From contig PS015443.1 in assembly GCA_048213135.1 (NCBI GenBank), positions 1 through 25,177 of the forward strand: 25,177 nucleotides of DNA, read 5' to 3'. The notes beneath the pieces were generated by a model. It searched no databases. It worked only from the letters and a program-made list of their open reading frames with translations, and was not told the origin of the DNA. The DNA is from Reclinomonas americana ATCC 50394. Lineage: Eukaryota > Jakobida > Jakobea > Jakobida. The position numbers and the translations under genes were made by a program. Every line of letters starts with the position of its first letter. Positions within the stretch are counted from its first letter, which is position 1. Positions 1 through 8,915 of this stretch are shown piece after piece.

Positions 1-43
<43 letters not shown>
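1..43. repeat. (GT)n(GA)n microsatellite
   Basis: A dinucleotide tract of GT followed by GA units opens the window. It most likely lies inside an intron or leader of the alpha-galactosidase gene, since the same simple repeats recur inside introns elsewhere here. Its translation as an Arg-Glu repeat is not believed. Confidence 0.85.
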
Positions 44-46
<3 letters not shown>

Positions 47-1985
47 GTGAGTGCACTGAGTGTGTACGCGCGTGTGTAGGTCCACGGATGACATTGCAGG
101 ACTGTTGGATCTGTGCTTTGAGTCGGAGGTGCACGGCATTGCAGGTGTGGGTGACTGGTGTGATCATTCTCCGCACCTCCGAAACGCTGCTCACTGTGTG
201 TGGCGCAGATGCCATGGCCAAGTACCTGAAGCCGCTGGGCTACAACTATGTCATTCTCGACGACTGCTGGTTTGTGATGCGCCGTGATGAACGCGCATCT
301 CTCTTTCTCAGACATGTGTGCCATGGCATGCATATGCACAGGGCGGCGCATGAACGAGACACGCAGGGACGGCTGCAGGGCGACGCGAAGCGATTCCCCA
401 GTGGCATGAAGGCCCTCGTGGGTGCGTGTGTGTGTGTGCGCTTGTAAGGCAACTTGGTGATTGCGATGATCATATTGCGGACCGCAGACTACGTGCACTC
501 CAAGGGTCTCCGCATCGGCTTTTACACGTGCGCCGGCAACATCACGTGCAAGTACAATCGCCCCGGAAGCTACGGACACTACGAGCTGGATGCGCAGAGT
601 TGCGAAAGACTGGCTGCCGTCACGCTGTGCTGGCTGTTCGTAACGAGGTTTGTTTTTTTGCGTGCACAGCGTTCGCCTCGTGGGGAGCCGATCTGGTGAA
701 GCTCGACAACTGCCACATCCCGCACGATGTGCCCGACCGCAAGGTGCTGTACACGCAGTTCTCGCAGGCGCTCAATGCCACCGGCCGTCCCATGCTCTTT
801 GCGCTGTGCGAGTGGGGTCAAGGAAATCCGGTGTGTACCGCATGGCCACACCTATTTTCTATCGTGTCGCCACACTGACTTAACAGTCTGTTCTTTCTTC
901 ATTGTTTCCGTGCAGTGGGAGTGGGCTGGAGACATTGCCAACTCGTTGCGTTGTCAGCTCGAGATCCTGGTTTAATGATCCGAGATGTGACCATCGTGCT
1001 GCAGGTGGCGCATCCACACCGACCTCCTGCCGTGGTGGTGGGGTTCGCAGGGCACTCTGCAGGTAATCGAATCGGCCGCCAACAGATCGGCGTATGCTCG
1101 TCCGGGGTTCGTGGAATGCGATGTCCTCTCTGCATGGTTTTCTGTCAGTTCCTCACCGCCTCTGCATGTCTCCCACGAATCAGCGCGTGGAATTATCTGG
1201 GTGAGTTTCTTTGTGCGCCACACTCAGTCGCTGTCCTTGTCGCTTACAATTCGTTGCGCTGCAGATATTATGCAAATCCTCACCTTTGAGACTGGCTACA
1301 TTGACTCCAAGACCATGGTAGGGCGTGCGATGCGTACGTTTTCATGTGCTTGATGTGTGTGTGTGACCGACTCCTCCACTCTCCACAGTTCAGCATGTGG
1401 GCCCTGGTCAACTCGCCGCTGGTCACTGGTTGTGACATTCGCGATCTCGGTGCGCCTCGGGTCGTGCACACACTGGCTCGCCATCGCACTCACCTGTTTT
1501 GTCGTGCGCAGGCATCAACAAGCCCAAGGCCGACATTCTCATGAACACCGACGTGATTGCCATCAACCAGGACCCGCTGGCCAAGGCCGGCGACCGCATC
1601 GCTCAGTATGCCGACGGCGGGCAGGTGTGGGCCAAGCCGATCGTCGGCGGCCACGCGGTCGTCCTCTTCAACCCGCACGATGTCGAGACGCGCACCATCA
1701 AGGTTACGTGGGACATGCTCGGCTACAAGGCCGGCACCAAGCTGTCGCTGTACGACGTGTGGACGCACAAGGTGATGCTCCGCGCAGCGGTGCATTGTCT
1801 GTAAGAACACTGCTCACTCGTGCGTGCGCGCATGCGCTGTGCAGTCTCTCGGTGATTTCGTCGACGGCTACGATCACCTCGTGTGGATGCACGGTGAGGG
1901 CGACTCGACCACTGCTCACTGCAATCGCTCCTCTTACCCTCTCTCGCCCACAGATGTGATGATGTTCACCGCCAAGCAGGTGTAA
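1..1985 (+). CDS. GH27 alpha-galactosidase, 5' end missing or unresolved
   Basis: Retaining glycoside hydrolase that removes terminal alpha-galactose, normally lysosomal or secreted. The spliced reading carries the GH27 landmarks in order: GYNYVILDDCW (to 269), RDTQGRLQGDAKRFPSG, DYVHSKGLRIGFYTCAG, DAQTFASWGADLVKLDNC with the nucleophile Asp (VKLD), ALCEWGQGNP, ANSWRIHTD with the likely acid/base Asp, ARPGAWNYLDIMQIL, SMWALVNSPL and VIAINQDPL, then a beta-sandwich C-terminus ending at TAA 1983-1985. Glu in CEW favours galactosidase over N-acetylgalactosaminidase. Introns lie at about 270-341, 599-681, 945-1004, 1107-1183 and later; three of these start GTTGCG or GTTCG and are fixed by homology. 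The exon from 209 is the first sure one. A possible upstream exon near 98-128 reads DLCFESE; the signal peptide and true start lie outside the window or are not visible. The usual WND-D motif reads WNYLD here. Confidence 0.9.
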
Positions 1986-2067
1986 CAACAAGAAAGACGA
2001 GGCCGTGCATTGTGCCGAAGCAATTGTGGGATTGAAGACTGCCTGTCTCTCTCCCTTCACCACTCAC

Positions 2068-2430
2068 TCACGATCCAGACGACAGCACCTCGTTCTCTGC
2101 ACGCGTCAGCGCGCCCTGCTCATCCAGATACCTGGCGTTCTCCAGCCACTTGCACTGCCGACCGATGCGAATCAGCTGATCACACACACTGTCACACACA
2201 CTCTCAAACTCGCACTCACCCACACGCTACACACTTCCGTCAACTCGTCCTGCATCTGCGCCACGCTCTCGCAGTTGCGTCGCAACCGCATCACCTCGCT
2301 CTCCAGTGTGCCCACCGATTGTGCGAGCTCTGTGTGCGACAACGTTTTCCACAAACTCATCGCAACACCCACATGCGCACACACACACGCAACGACGAAT
2401 GACTTCTTCTGCGGCCTCTGCTGTCGCCAT
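2068..2430 (-). CDS. small coiled-coil protein, 79 residues
   Basis: Three exons (2394-2430, 2235-2329, 2068-2175) join in frame into 79 residues, starting MATAEAAEEVIRQLAQSVG and ending at TGA 2068-2070. Almost the whole chain is helical with leucine or methionine heptads (QSVGTLESEVMRLRRN, then MQDELTELIRIGRQCKWLENA), so it should form a coiled coil, perhaps as a small subunit of a larger complex. The first intron begins GTTGCGTG and the second GTGTGTAG. The gene converges on the alpha-galactosidase with 82 bp between stops. I do not recognise the family; small subunits of BLOC-1/BORC-like complexes have this size and shape, but nothing specific supports that. The exact first splice site is the weakest part. 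Confidence 0.6.
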
Positions 2431-2460
2431 CTGTCGTTCTCAGGTGTGTCAGTTTGGCGT

Positions 2461-2488
2461 GGGCGGGAATGATCTGGCGATTGATTGG
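2461..2488 (-). promoter_or_regulatory. possible GC box and CCAAT box
   Basis: A GGGCGGG at 2461-2467 and an inverted CCAAT (ATTGG at 2484-2488) lie 30-60 nt upstream of the minus-strand ATG at 2430. The position suits a promoter for the small coiled-coil gene. Motifs this short occur by chance, so this is only a candidate. Confidence 0.25.
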
Positions 2489-2579
2489 TCCATCATTCCA
2501 AATCGAACACACGTCTTTCTCTCACGCGATGAACAGTGCTGCTGCGACAGACAGTGAAGACGGCGGCGGTGGCAGTGGT

Positions 2580-3549
2580 NNNNNNNNNNNNNNNNNNNNN
2601 NNNNNNNNNNNNNNNNNNNNNNNNNNNNNNNNNNNNNNNNNNNNNNNNNNNNNNNNNNNNNNNNNNNNNNNNNNNNNNNNNNNNNNNNNNNNNNNNNNNN
2701 NNNNNNNNNNNNNNNNNNNNNNNNNNNNNNNNNNNNNNNNNNNNNNNNNNNNNNNNNNNNNNNNNNNNNNNNNNNNNNNNNNNNNNNNNNNNNNNNNNNN
2801 NNNNNNNNNNNNNNNNNNNNNNNNNNNNNNNNNNNNNNNNNNNNNNNNNNNNNNNNNNNNNNNNNNNNNNNNNNNNNNNNNNNNNNNNNNNNNNNNNNNN
2901 NNNNNNNNNNNNNNNNNNNNNNNNNNNNNNNNNNNNNNNNNNNNNNNNNNNNNNNNNNNNNNNNNNNNNNNNNNNNNNNNNNNNNNNNNNNNNNNNNNNN
3001 NNNNNNNNNNNNNNNNNNNNNNNNNNNNNNNNNNNNNNNNNNNNNNNNNNNNNNNNNNNNNNNNNNNNNNNNNNNNNNNNNNNNNNNNNNNNNNNNNNNN
3101 NNNNNNNNNNNNNNNNNNNNNNNNNNNNNNNNNNNNNNNNNNNNNNNNNNNNNNNNNNNNNNNNNNNNNNNNNNNNNNNNNNNNNNNNNNNNNNNNNNNN
3201 NNNNNNNNNNNNNNNNNNNNNNNNNNNNNNNNNNNNNNNNNNNNNNNNNNNNNNNNNNNNNNNNNNNNNNNNNNNNNNNNNNNNNNNNNNNNNNNNNNNN
3301 NNNNNNNNNNNNNNNNNNNNNNNNNNNNNNNNNNNNNNNNNNNNNNNNNNNNNNNNNNNNNNNNNNNNNNNNNNNNNNNNNNNNNNNNNNNNNNNNNNNN
3401 NNNNNNNNNNNNNNNNNNNNNNNNNNNNNNNNNNNNNNNNNNNNNNNNNNNNNNNNNNNNNNNNNNNNNNNNNNNNNNNNNNNNNNNNNNNNNNNNNNNN
3501 NNNNNNNNNNNNNNNNNNNNNNNNNNNNNNNNNNNNNNNNNNNNNNNNN
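2580..3549. other. assembly gap of 970 N
   Basis: Unknown sequence. Open reading frames drawn through it are artefacts. The 3' end of the acidic minus-strand gene and perhaps the promoter of the coiled-coil gene fall in or beside it. Confidence 1.
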
Positions 3550-4055
3550 ACCGGCCGCGCCGGTGTCGCCGTCATCATCGTCAGCGAGGTGTCGGACAGC
3601 GCAAGAGTGCGTTCCAACACGCCGCCATCATCGTACAAGTACGCCGTGTCATCGTCAGTCTCAAACAAATCCGCCATGGGCCGGGGAGTTGGTGGTCGCC
3701 TCCGCCCATACGCCTGCTCTCGTGGATGTGGTCTAATCAAGTCCGCATCATCACTCCCACTGTCATGGCGGACCACGCGCCTATCGTCAGGCGCCACTCG
3801 CGCCAACATCATGAACTCATCTGCCGCTTCCGCCTCCTCTTGCTCCTCCTCCTCACTCATCACACGTCCACCATGCGGCGACCTGGCACGCGCGCTAGTA
3901 CGTCGCAACGGCGGCAGGTGTGGCAGAGGAGGTGGCGCCGCTGCCGTGATGTGTGCGTGCGGAGATACGAGAGGCGATCGATGTCGAGAGGAGACCACCG
4001 TCACACGATCGTCACCGTCATCACCCCCTGCGACTGCGAATGGATGGTCGCCGCC
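3550..4055 (-). CDS. fragment of acidic low-complexity protein between two gaps
   Basis: The minus strand is open over the whole 506 bases between the gaps and reads as a typical disordered, acidic protein: VMSEEEEQEEAEAADEF, RHDSGSDDADLIRP, FETDDDTAYLYDDGG, then LERTLALSDTSLTMMTATP. The two plus-strand alternatives are Arg/Ser-rich and less protein-like. Residues VERTL-type aside, no domain is visible. A start at the MSEEEE Met is possible, but an upstream start in the 4056-4254 gap is equally likely. If so, the gene is divergent from the membrane protein on the plus strand, sharing that gap as a promoter. I do not recognise it; strand choice rests on composition only. Confidence 0.4.
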
Positions 4056-4254
4056 NNNNNNNNNNNNNNNNNNNNNNNNNNNNNNNNNNNNNNNNNNNNN
4101 NNNNNNNNNNNNNNNNNNNNNNNNNNNNNNNNNNNNNNNNNNNNNNNNNNNNNNNNNNNNNNNNNNNNNNNNNNNNNNNNNNNNNNNNNNNNNNNNNNNN
4201 NNNNNNNNNNNNNNNNNNNNNNNNNNNNNNNNNNNNNNNNNNNNNNNNNNNNNN
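4056..4254. other. assembly gap of 199 N
   Basis: Unknown sequence that probably holds the start and promoter of the plus-strand membrane protein gene and possibly the start of the acidic minus-strand gene. Confidence 1.
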
Positions 4255-6827
4255 GACAGTCTTTGAGGAGCTGGATTTCGATGAGGTGGATGGTGTGGTG
4301 TTGTACCATCAGCGGCAGGCGTGGACTCCGCGACCTCCCTCGCCCATTTTATCGTCGCCGCCGATCTCGCAAGCGAGTAGCAAGCGCCGCATTGTGCCGC
4401 TGCCGGCACGTTCATCGCGCTACTTGACAACTGTGGACATGGATCGCGATTTCCCCAATCCTTTCGAAATACTCTCGAGCTTGTACGGGCAACAGCCTGT
4501 GCCAAAGCTCAACCTGTTGCAGCTGCGGTCCGCCCAACAACTATGGCAGAAGCCGACCTTCGCGCCCGGCGCAGACATTGTTACATACACTCACAACTGG
4601 CGATGGGATGATCGGCGTGCTTCTCGCGCGGAGGAAGATTACGGCGAGGTGATTGACAACTCGTACGGGCGTGAGCGGTTGTTGGATGGTGAAGCAGCCT
4701 CGATGCTCGAGTACGCGCCGGACTTGGTGTCGGTGGCAGTGCCGGAGATCGCACAGGATGGGTGTGTGGGCTGGATGTACTCGGTGGAAGAGCCTTGTGT
4801 CGGTGCCGATCCGCAGTACCAGCTGCTGTTGCGTCTGGGGTGGTGATTGTTCAACAGTGCATTCTCTAACTACGTTGATTCGCAGCCTGCGACCATTGCG
4901 CGGACCTCGTGCTTTCGTGCCCACCGGCGCCGAGGTCAGCAAGCATCGCAGCTCCCGATACAGCAACGTGGAGGTTCCGCGGTTGGCGAAACTGATTCGC
5001 AGCTCTGGCGTACTACATCGCTCCATCATTCACGTAGTGCTGCTGACGATGGCGTTTGTGCATTGGGTGTGTGCGATCGCGTCGGCTGCCCACCTGTGGT
5101 TGGCCGGCTATGTCGCGCTGGGCGCCGTGGTATGCACAGATGAAGTGTGCGAGAACGCCTGCAGCTGGCTTACTTTGTTGGTGGTGTCTCGACGCAGATG
5201 GTGTCGATGCTGGGTGTGTACAGTGTTGTCGTGTGTGGTTGTCACGTGGCTGCGAATCGGGAGCACTGGTTGGAACAGTTGCGTTGCAAGTGCATGCAGG
5301 GAGGTGATGTCTGTGTGTGTGTGTGTGTGGTCTTTGCTGGCTGACTCGCAGCTGCGCAGCTACGGCGTGCGGTCGACATCAGTGGGTGTGTCGCTGGCGG
5401 TCGGAGCCACTGGTGTGTTGCAGTATTATGTGCTACGTGCTGCTGGTCGTGCTCAACGCGGTATGCATCGCAGGCTTTCCGGCCATTTTGTACGGCGCGC
5501 TGGAGTACGACATTTTTGCCGCTCGACAGCACCTGTCAGACGTGTCGATGCTTGCCACGTGGTACTACTCGATGCATTCGTTGACGTTGGGCGTGTGGAC
5601 CACTGGAGTTGCGTGCAGGGGGAGGCTCTTTGAAGTGTTCGACTGATCCACTGGCTGACAACATGTCTCCTCCAGTTTTTCGTCTTCCTCGTCGTGCAGG
5701 ACCAGATGCTGCACGTGCTCTATGTCGCGGTGCGTGAAGCAGTCCCTCACTCATGCAGATACACATCGTCGCTGACGTGAATTGTTTGTTTTCATTCGCC
5801 TTACCGCAGGGACTCATCTCGAGCGTGGTAATGTTGCACTTTCTGCTGTCGTTCCCGGATTACTCCGGCACCAACCTCGCGTGCCTGAACGGTTGGATTG
5901 CTGTGGAGACCTTCCTGTTCTGTGTTTCAACTCACACACTCTGTTTTTCTGTCAGTGTTTCACACCCCGTGCTCGACCACTTCACTCGTTTTGTACCCGC
6001 TGAACTGGCTGCTGACGCTCGGCATGAGTGGCATGGGCTGCTGGCACATTGGCCTGCTGGGAGCGGCGTTTGGGACGTACAATATGTTCTTTACGATGGT
6101 GGGAGAGGTCAGTCTCGTCGCCTGTCCGCTGCCCTTTTTTGCATTTTTTCCGGTTGCCACTCACTGCGGGACCCTGGTGGCAGGTGGCACTGCACGGCTT
6201 CCTGTTTTTGATTTTCTACCTCGTGGACTGCGAGCGACTGCGAAACCGATGGCCACGCACCTTTCTGTGGACCCTACGCCACCTGCTGAGAGAATTTCGC
6301 ACTGGCGTCATGTTGGCTCTGCACCTCGTCCCCTCGGCACAAGTGTGGTCCGTCACTTTGCGCGAGCTGACGGAGGTATGTTATGCACTTGTGTCCTCAC
6401 AACATCGCAGCGTGTGAACTGATGTCTCTGGCTGACAGAATTCGGAAGTCGTGTCGGCCGGCAAGCAATACGCCTGTTGTTTGACGCTGGTGGCCGTCGA
6501 CTTTTCCTTGTGGTTCGCGGAGTATTCTCTGCAGGGCTGTATCGCCAAGGTCATCTCACTGCCCTTTTGTTGCAGGATCGCGGCGTGTGTGGTTTCACTG
6601 CGCCGCATCTCCACCACGAGTACGATCAGCAGCAGCACGTACCAGTTGTTCCTCACGGTTCGTACACGTCAATCAGTCCCCTTTCGTCGTCATCTCGTCT
6701 CTGATCATTGCTATCGCGGTTGCAGACATCGTTGGTGCTGGGCATTTGGAGTCTGCTCGGCATCTTCTGGCAGCTCTCTCTCAAGCTCATGCTGAAACCG
6801 AAACATCGAGTGGTTCGCGACGTGTAA
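4255..6827 (+). CDS. polytopic membrane protein, N-terminus in gap, family unknown
   Basis: After a soluble region of about 195 residues (VFEELDFDEVDGVVLYHQ to YQLLLRLG), spliced exons encode roughly nine or ten hydrophobic segments, for example IIHVVLLTMAFVHWVCAI, FFVFLVVQDQMLHVLYVAV, LISSVVMLHFLLSF, YPLNWLLTLGMSGMG and TSLVLGIWSLLGIFW, ending in a short basic tail (LKPKHRVVRDV) and TAA 6825-6827. Junctions keep phase through introns near 4840-4885, 5130-5164, 5451-5489, 5608-5674 (donor GTTGCGTG), 5731-5810, 5922-5951, 6110-6183, 6376-6439 and 6660-6725. The one about 5298-5350 is ambiguous. The soluble part has a proline-rich stretch and an FPNPFEIL motif. It should be an integral membrane protein of an unidentified compartment. 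I do not recognise a family; no transporter or channel signature stands out. Confidence 0.7.
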
Positions 6828-6898
6828 ACAACATTACAAACATGTCTCTATTATTCTCTTTCATCGACCAACACGCAGTAGAGTGTGTGACCAGCCTT

Positions 6899-6935
6899 TT
6901 GGTGGCAAGTGGGGGGTTTGGTGTCCATAGACACC
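6899..6935 (-). promoter_or_regulatory. histone-type 3' stem-loop for H2B
   Basis: On the minus strand, 137 nt past the H2B stop, a perfect 6-bp stem (GGTGTC / GACACC, 6930-6935 and 6920-6925) closes a TATG tetraloop. It is followed at once by AAACCCC (6919-6913) and, seven bases on, by CCACCAA (6905-6899). Replication-dependent histone mRNAs end at such a loop, bound by SLBP, with U at loop positions 1 and 3, as here. The H4 loop downstream shares both flanking motifs. The top pair is C-G instead of the usual U-A, so SLBP binding is inferred. Confidence 0.65.
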
Positions 6936-7072
6936 ATTGTGAAGAAAGAAGTTGGGGGGTTGGGAGGAAAGGCTTTCCCCACGCGGCCGACCCAGCAAAA
7001 CAATGAGTGGGCCAATCCAGTGGGGGGCAAGTACAGTCGCAGCCACACAGCCAGTAGCAGCAAAGAAGCAGC

Positions 7073-7528
7073 TTACTGGGCGTTGCTGGTGTACTTGGTG
7101 ACGGCCTTGGTGCCCTCGGACACGGCGTGCTTGGCCAGCTCTCCCGGCAGCAGGAGGCGCACGGCAGTCTGGACCTCGCGAGACGAGAGGGTCTTGGTCT
7201 TGCCGTAGCGCACCAGGCGGGAAGCCTCGTTGGCGATGCGCTCGAACACGTCGTTGATGAACGAGTTCATGATGTTCATGGCGCGGTTGGAGACACCAGT
7301 GTCGGGGTGCACCTGCTTCAGCACCCTATTGTTGTATACAAGGTCAGTTTGACATGCACACTTGACGAGAGTGAATGAGCATGGGGAAAAACTCAACTTG
7401 TAGATGTAGGACGAGAAGGTCTCCACACGCTTCTTCTGCTTCTTCTTCTTGTCAGCAGAGCTGGACGCGGGGGCGCTCTTCACGGCCTTGGGGGCCTTCT
7501 GGGCCTTAGCAGCGGTCTTCGGCGGCAT
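7073..7528 (-). CDS. H2B: histone H2B with one intron
   Basis: Core histone that pairs with H2A in the nucleosome. Exons 7398-7528 and 7073-7325 give 127 residues. These comprise a Lys/Ala-rich tail ([17 protein letters not shown]), then [60 protein letters not shown] and the conserved end [12 protein letters not shown] with NAQ. Length and helices match the family; the C-terminal Lys that is usually ubiquitinated is kept in AVTKYTS. The intron (7326-7397) splits the Lys codon of YIYK-VLKQ in phase 2, with donor GTTGAGT and acceptor TAG; the homology on both sides fixes it. Start ATG at 7528 gives the standard tail. It is divergent from H4 across a gapped intergenic region and carries a 3' stem-loop. 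Confidence 0.97.
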   Translation of the reverse strand: MPPKTAAKAQKAPKAVKSAPASSSADKKKKQKKRVETFSSYIYKLSFSPCSFTLVKCACQTDLVYNNRVLKQVHPDTGVSNRAMNIMNSFINDVFERIANEASRLVRYGKTKTLSSREVQTAVRLLLPGELAKHAVSEGTKAVTKYTSNAQ

Positions 7529-8315
7529 GATGAATGAGAGTAGTTGACTGTGTGTGTGCGCGTGGGATGAGTGCGAGGGGGAAACACAGCAGTGTGCGAA
7601 AAGGGGGGGCGACCAACCTTTGCTCACGGGGAACACGAGAAAACGAATGAGACGTGGAAGGCAAACCTCTGATCGACCGAGTGCACGTGGCCCAAGATGG
7701 GGCCCCTCTTGGCGACGAACCATTTCTCCCGCCAGAACATGCGAGCCAAATTCTCTGTCCATCGATTTGCCATTCACAGATNNNNNNNNNNNNNNNNNNN
7801 NNNNNNNNNNNNNNNNNNNNNNNNNNNNNNNNNNNNNNNNNNNNNNNNNNNNNNNNNNNNNNNNNNNNNNNNNNNNNNNNNNNNNNNNNNNNNNNNNNNN
7901 NNNNNNNNNNNNNNNNNNNNNNNNNNNNNNNNNNNNNNNNNNNNNNNNNNNNNNNNNNNNNNNNNNNNNNNNNNNNNNNNNNNNNNNNNNNNNNNNNNNN
8001 NNNNNNNNNNNNNNNNNNNNNNNNNNNNNNNNNNNNNNNNNNNNNNNNNNNNNNNNNNNNNNNNNNNNNNNNNNNNNNNNNNNNNNNNNNNNNNNNNNNN
8101 NNNNNNNNNNNNNNNNNNNNNNNNNNNNNNNNNNNNNNNNNNNNNNNNNNNNNNNNNNNNNNNNNNNNNNNNNNNNNNNNNNNNNNNNNNNNNNNNNNNN
8201 NNNNNNNNNNNNNNNNNNNNNNNNNNNNNNNNNNNNNNNNNNNNNNNNNNNNNNNNNNNNNNNNNNNNNNNNNNNNNNNNNNNNNNNNNNNNNNNNNCGT
8301 TTTTTGCATTCTCTG
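7529..8315. promoter_or_regulatory. divergent H2B/H4 promoter region, mostly gap
   Basis: Intergenic region between the H2B start and the H4 leader. Bases 7782-8297 are N (516 positions), so most of the shared promoter cannot be read. In the visible 7529-7781 part I see no clear TATA or octamer element. Divergent placement makes co-regulation in S phase likely but unproven. Confidence 0.5.
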
Positions 8316-8386
8316 GTGAGCCGACGCCGAGTGCGCGCCTCCCACTGTTTGCTTCCTCTTCCACTCATCTCTCTGTGTGTGTGCAG
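8316..8386 (+). other. probable 5'-leader intron of histone H4
   Basis: CTCTG|GTGAGCC at 8316 and a pyrimidine- and TG-rich stretch ending in GTGCAG at 8386 delimit a 71-nt intron, leaving 12 nt of leader before the H4 ATG. Size and ends match coding introns in the window. Without RNA data it is a prediction. Confidence 0.5.
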
Positions 8387-8398
8387 TAACAAGCAAGC

Positions 8399-8734
8399 AT
8401 GTCTGGACGCGGAAAGGGCGGCGGAAAGGGATTCGGCTCTGGCGGCAAGGGCCTGGGCAAGGGCGGCGCCAAGCGCCACAAGAAGGTGTTCCGTGACAAC
8501 ATTCAGGGCATCACCAAGCCGGCTATCCGCCGCTTGGCGCGCCGTGGTGGTGTCAAGCGCATTTCGGGCCTCATCTACGACGAGACCCGCAACGTGCTCA
8601 AGACCTTCCTCGAGAACGTCATTCGCGACGCTGTGACCTACACCGAGCACGGCCGCCGCAAGACCGTCACTGCCATGGACGTGGTCTACGCGCTCAAGCG
8701 CCAGGGCCGCACCATCTACGGCTTTGGTGGATAA
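8399..8734 (+). CDS. H4: histone H4 with extended N-terminal tail
   Basis: Core histone pairing with H3; 111 residues in one exon against the usual 103. The body is nearly canonical ([58 protein letters not shown], ending YGFGG). The tail starts [20 protein letters not shown], then [10 protein letters not shown]. Compared with ordinary H4, eight residues are inserted before the usual [13 protein letters not shown] block, so the modifiable lysines number five rather than four before KRH. The equivalent of Lys20 lies near position 28 (Met removed counts one less). Other changes are Arg to Lys after KRH and Leu to Phe before RDN. The stop is TAA after 8734. A 3' stem-loop follows at 8916. Confidence 0.98.
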   Translation: MSGRGKGGGKGFGSGGKGLGKGGAKRHKKVFRDNIQGITKPAIRRLARRGGVKRISGLIYDETRNVLKTFLENVIRDAVTYTEHGRRKTVTAMDVVYALKRQGRTIYGFGG

Positions 8735-8740
8735 ATCATC

Positions 8741-8760
8741 NNNNNNNNNNNNNNNNNNNN
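8741..8760. other. short gap of 20 N in the H4 3' flank
   Basis: Twenty N just after the H4 stop; a run this round may be a placeholder, so the true distance from the H4 stop to its stem-loop is uncertain. Confidence 1.
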
Positions 8761-8820
8761 TTCACCTCCCCCCTCACTGGAGACCTTCCCTCCTCGGAGG
8801 GAGGGGGTGTTGTTGCCGCG

Positions 8821-8883
8821 CGCGCCATTTTGTGCGCCATCGCATCCCTTATTTTTTTCGGGATGCGGTGCCACAATGGCGAG
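8821..8883 (+). repeat. long imperfect inverted repeat in H4 3' flank
   Basis: CGCATCCC at 8841-8848 pairs perfectly with GGGATGCG at 8860-8867 around a T-rich 11-base loop. Pairing continues outward with small bulges (TGTGCGCCAT against GGTGCCACA, then CGCCATTTT against AATGGCG), giving roughly 24 pairs in about 63 bases. A second small hairpin, TCCCTC-CTCG-GAGGGA, lies just upstream near 8788-8803. The structure lies between the H4 stop and the histone stem-loop, so it may be part of the H4 3' UTR. Its function is unknown. Confidence 0.7.
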
Positions 8884-8915
8884 CAGGCAGCTACGCTTTC
8901 TCTCGTACTTCTTAA

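Noticed and set aside
1-447. 148-residue frame with an Arg-Glu repeat on the plus strand
   Set aside because: It is a (GA)n microsatellite and an intron read through; only the part around GYNYVILDDCW is real coding, and that belongs to the GH27 gene.
2454-4505. Very long frames of 570-670 residues on both strands
   Set aside because: They exist only because N runs contain no stops.
4255-6827. ATG9 or TMEM39 identity for the plus-strand membrane protein
   Set aside because: Number of spans is similar, but none of the conserved motifs of those families can be found.
6920-6950. The 6920-6935 hairpin as a plus-strand histone signal with AAGAAAGAAG as its downstream element
   Set aside because: The only plus-strand gene upstream is a membrane protein, and the AAACCCC/CCACCAA flanks shared with H4 lie on the minus strand.
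7073-8650. 525-residue minus-strand frame
   Set aside because: It fuses H2B, its intron, the gapped intergenic region and the antisense of H4; only H2B is real.
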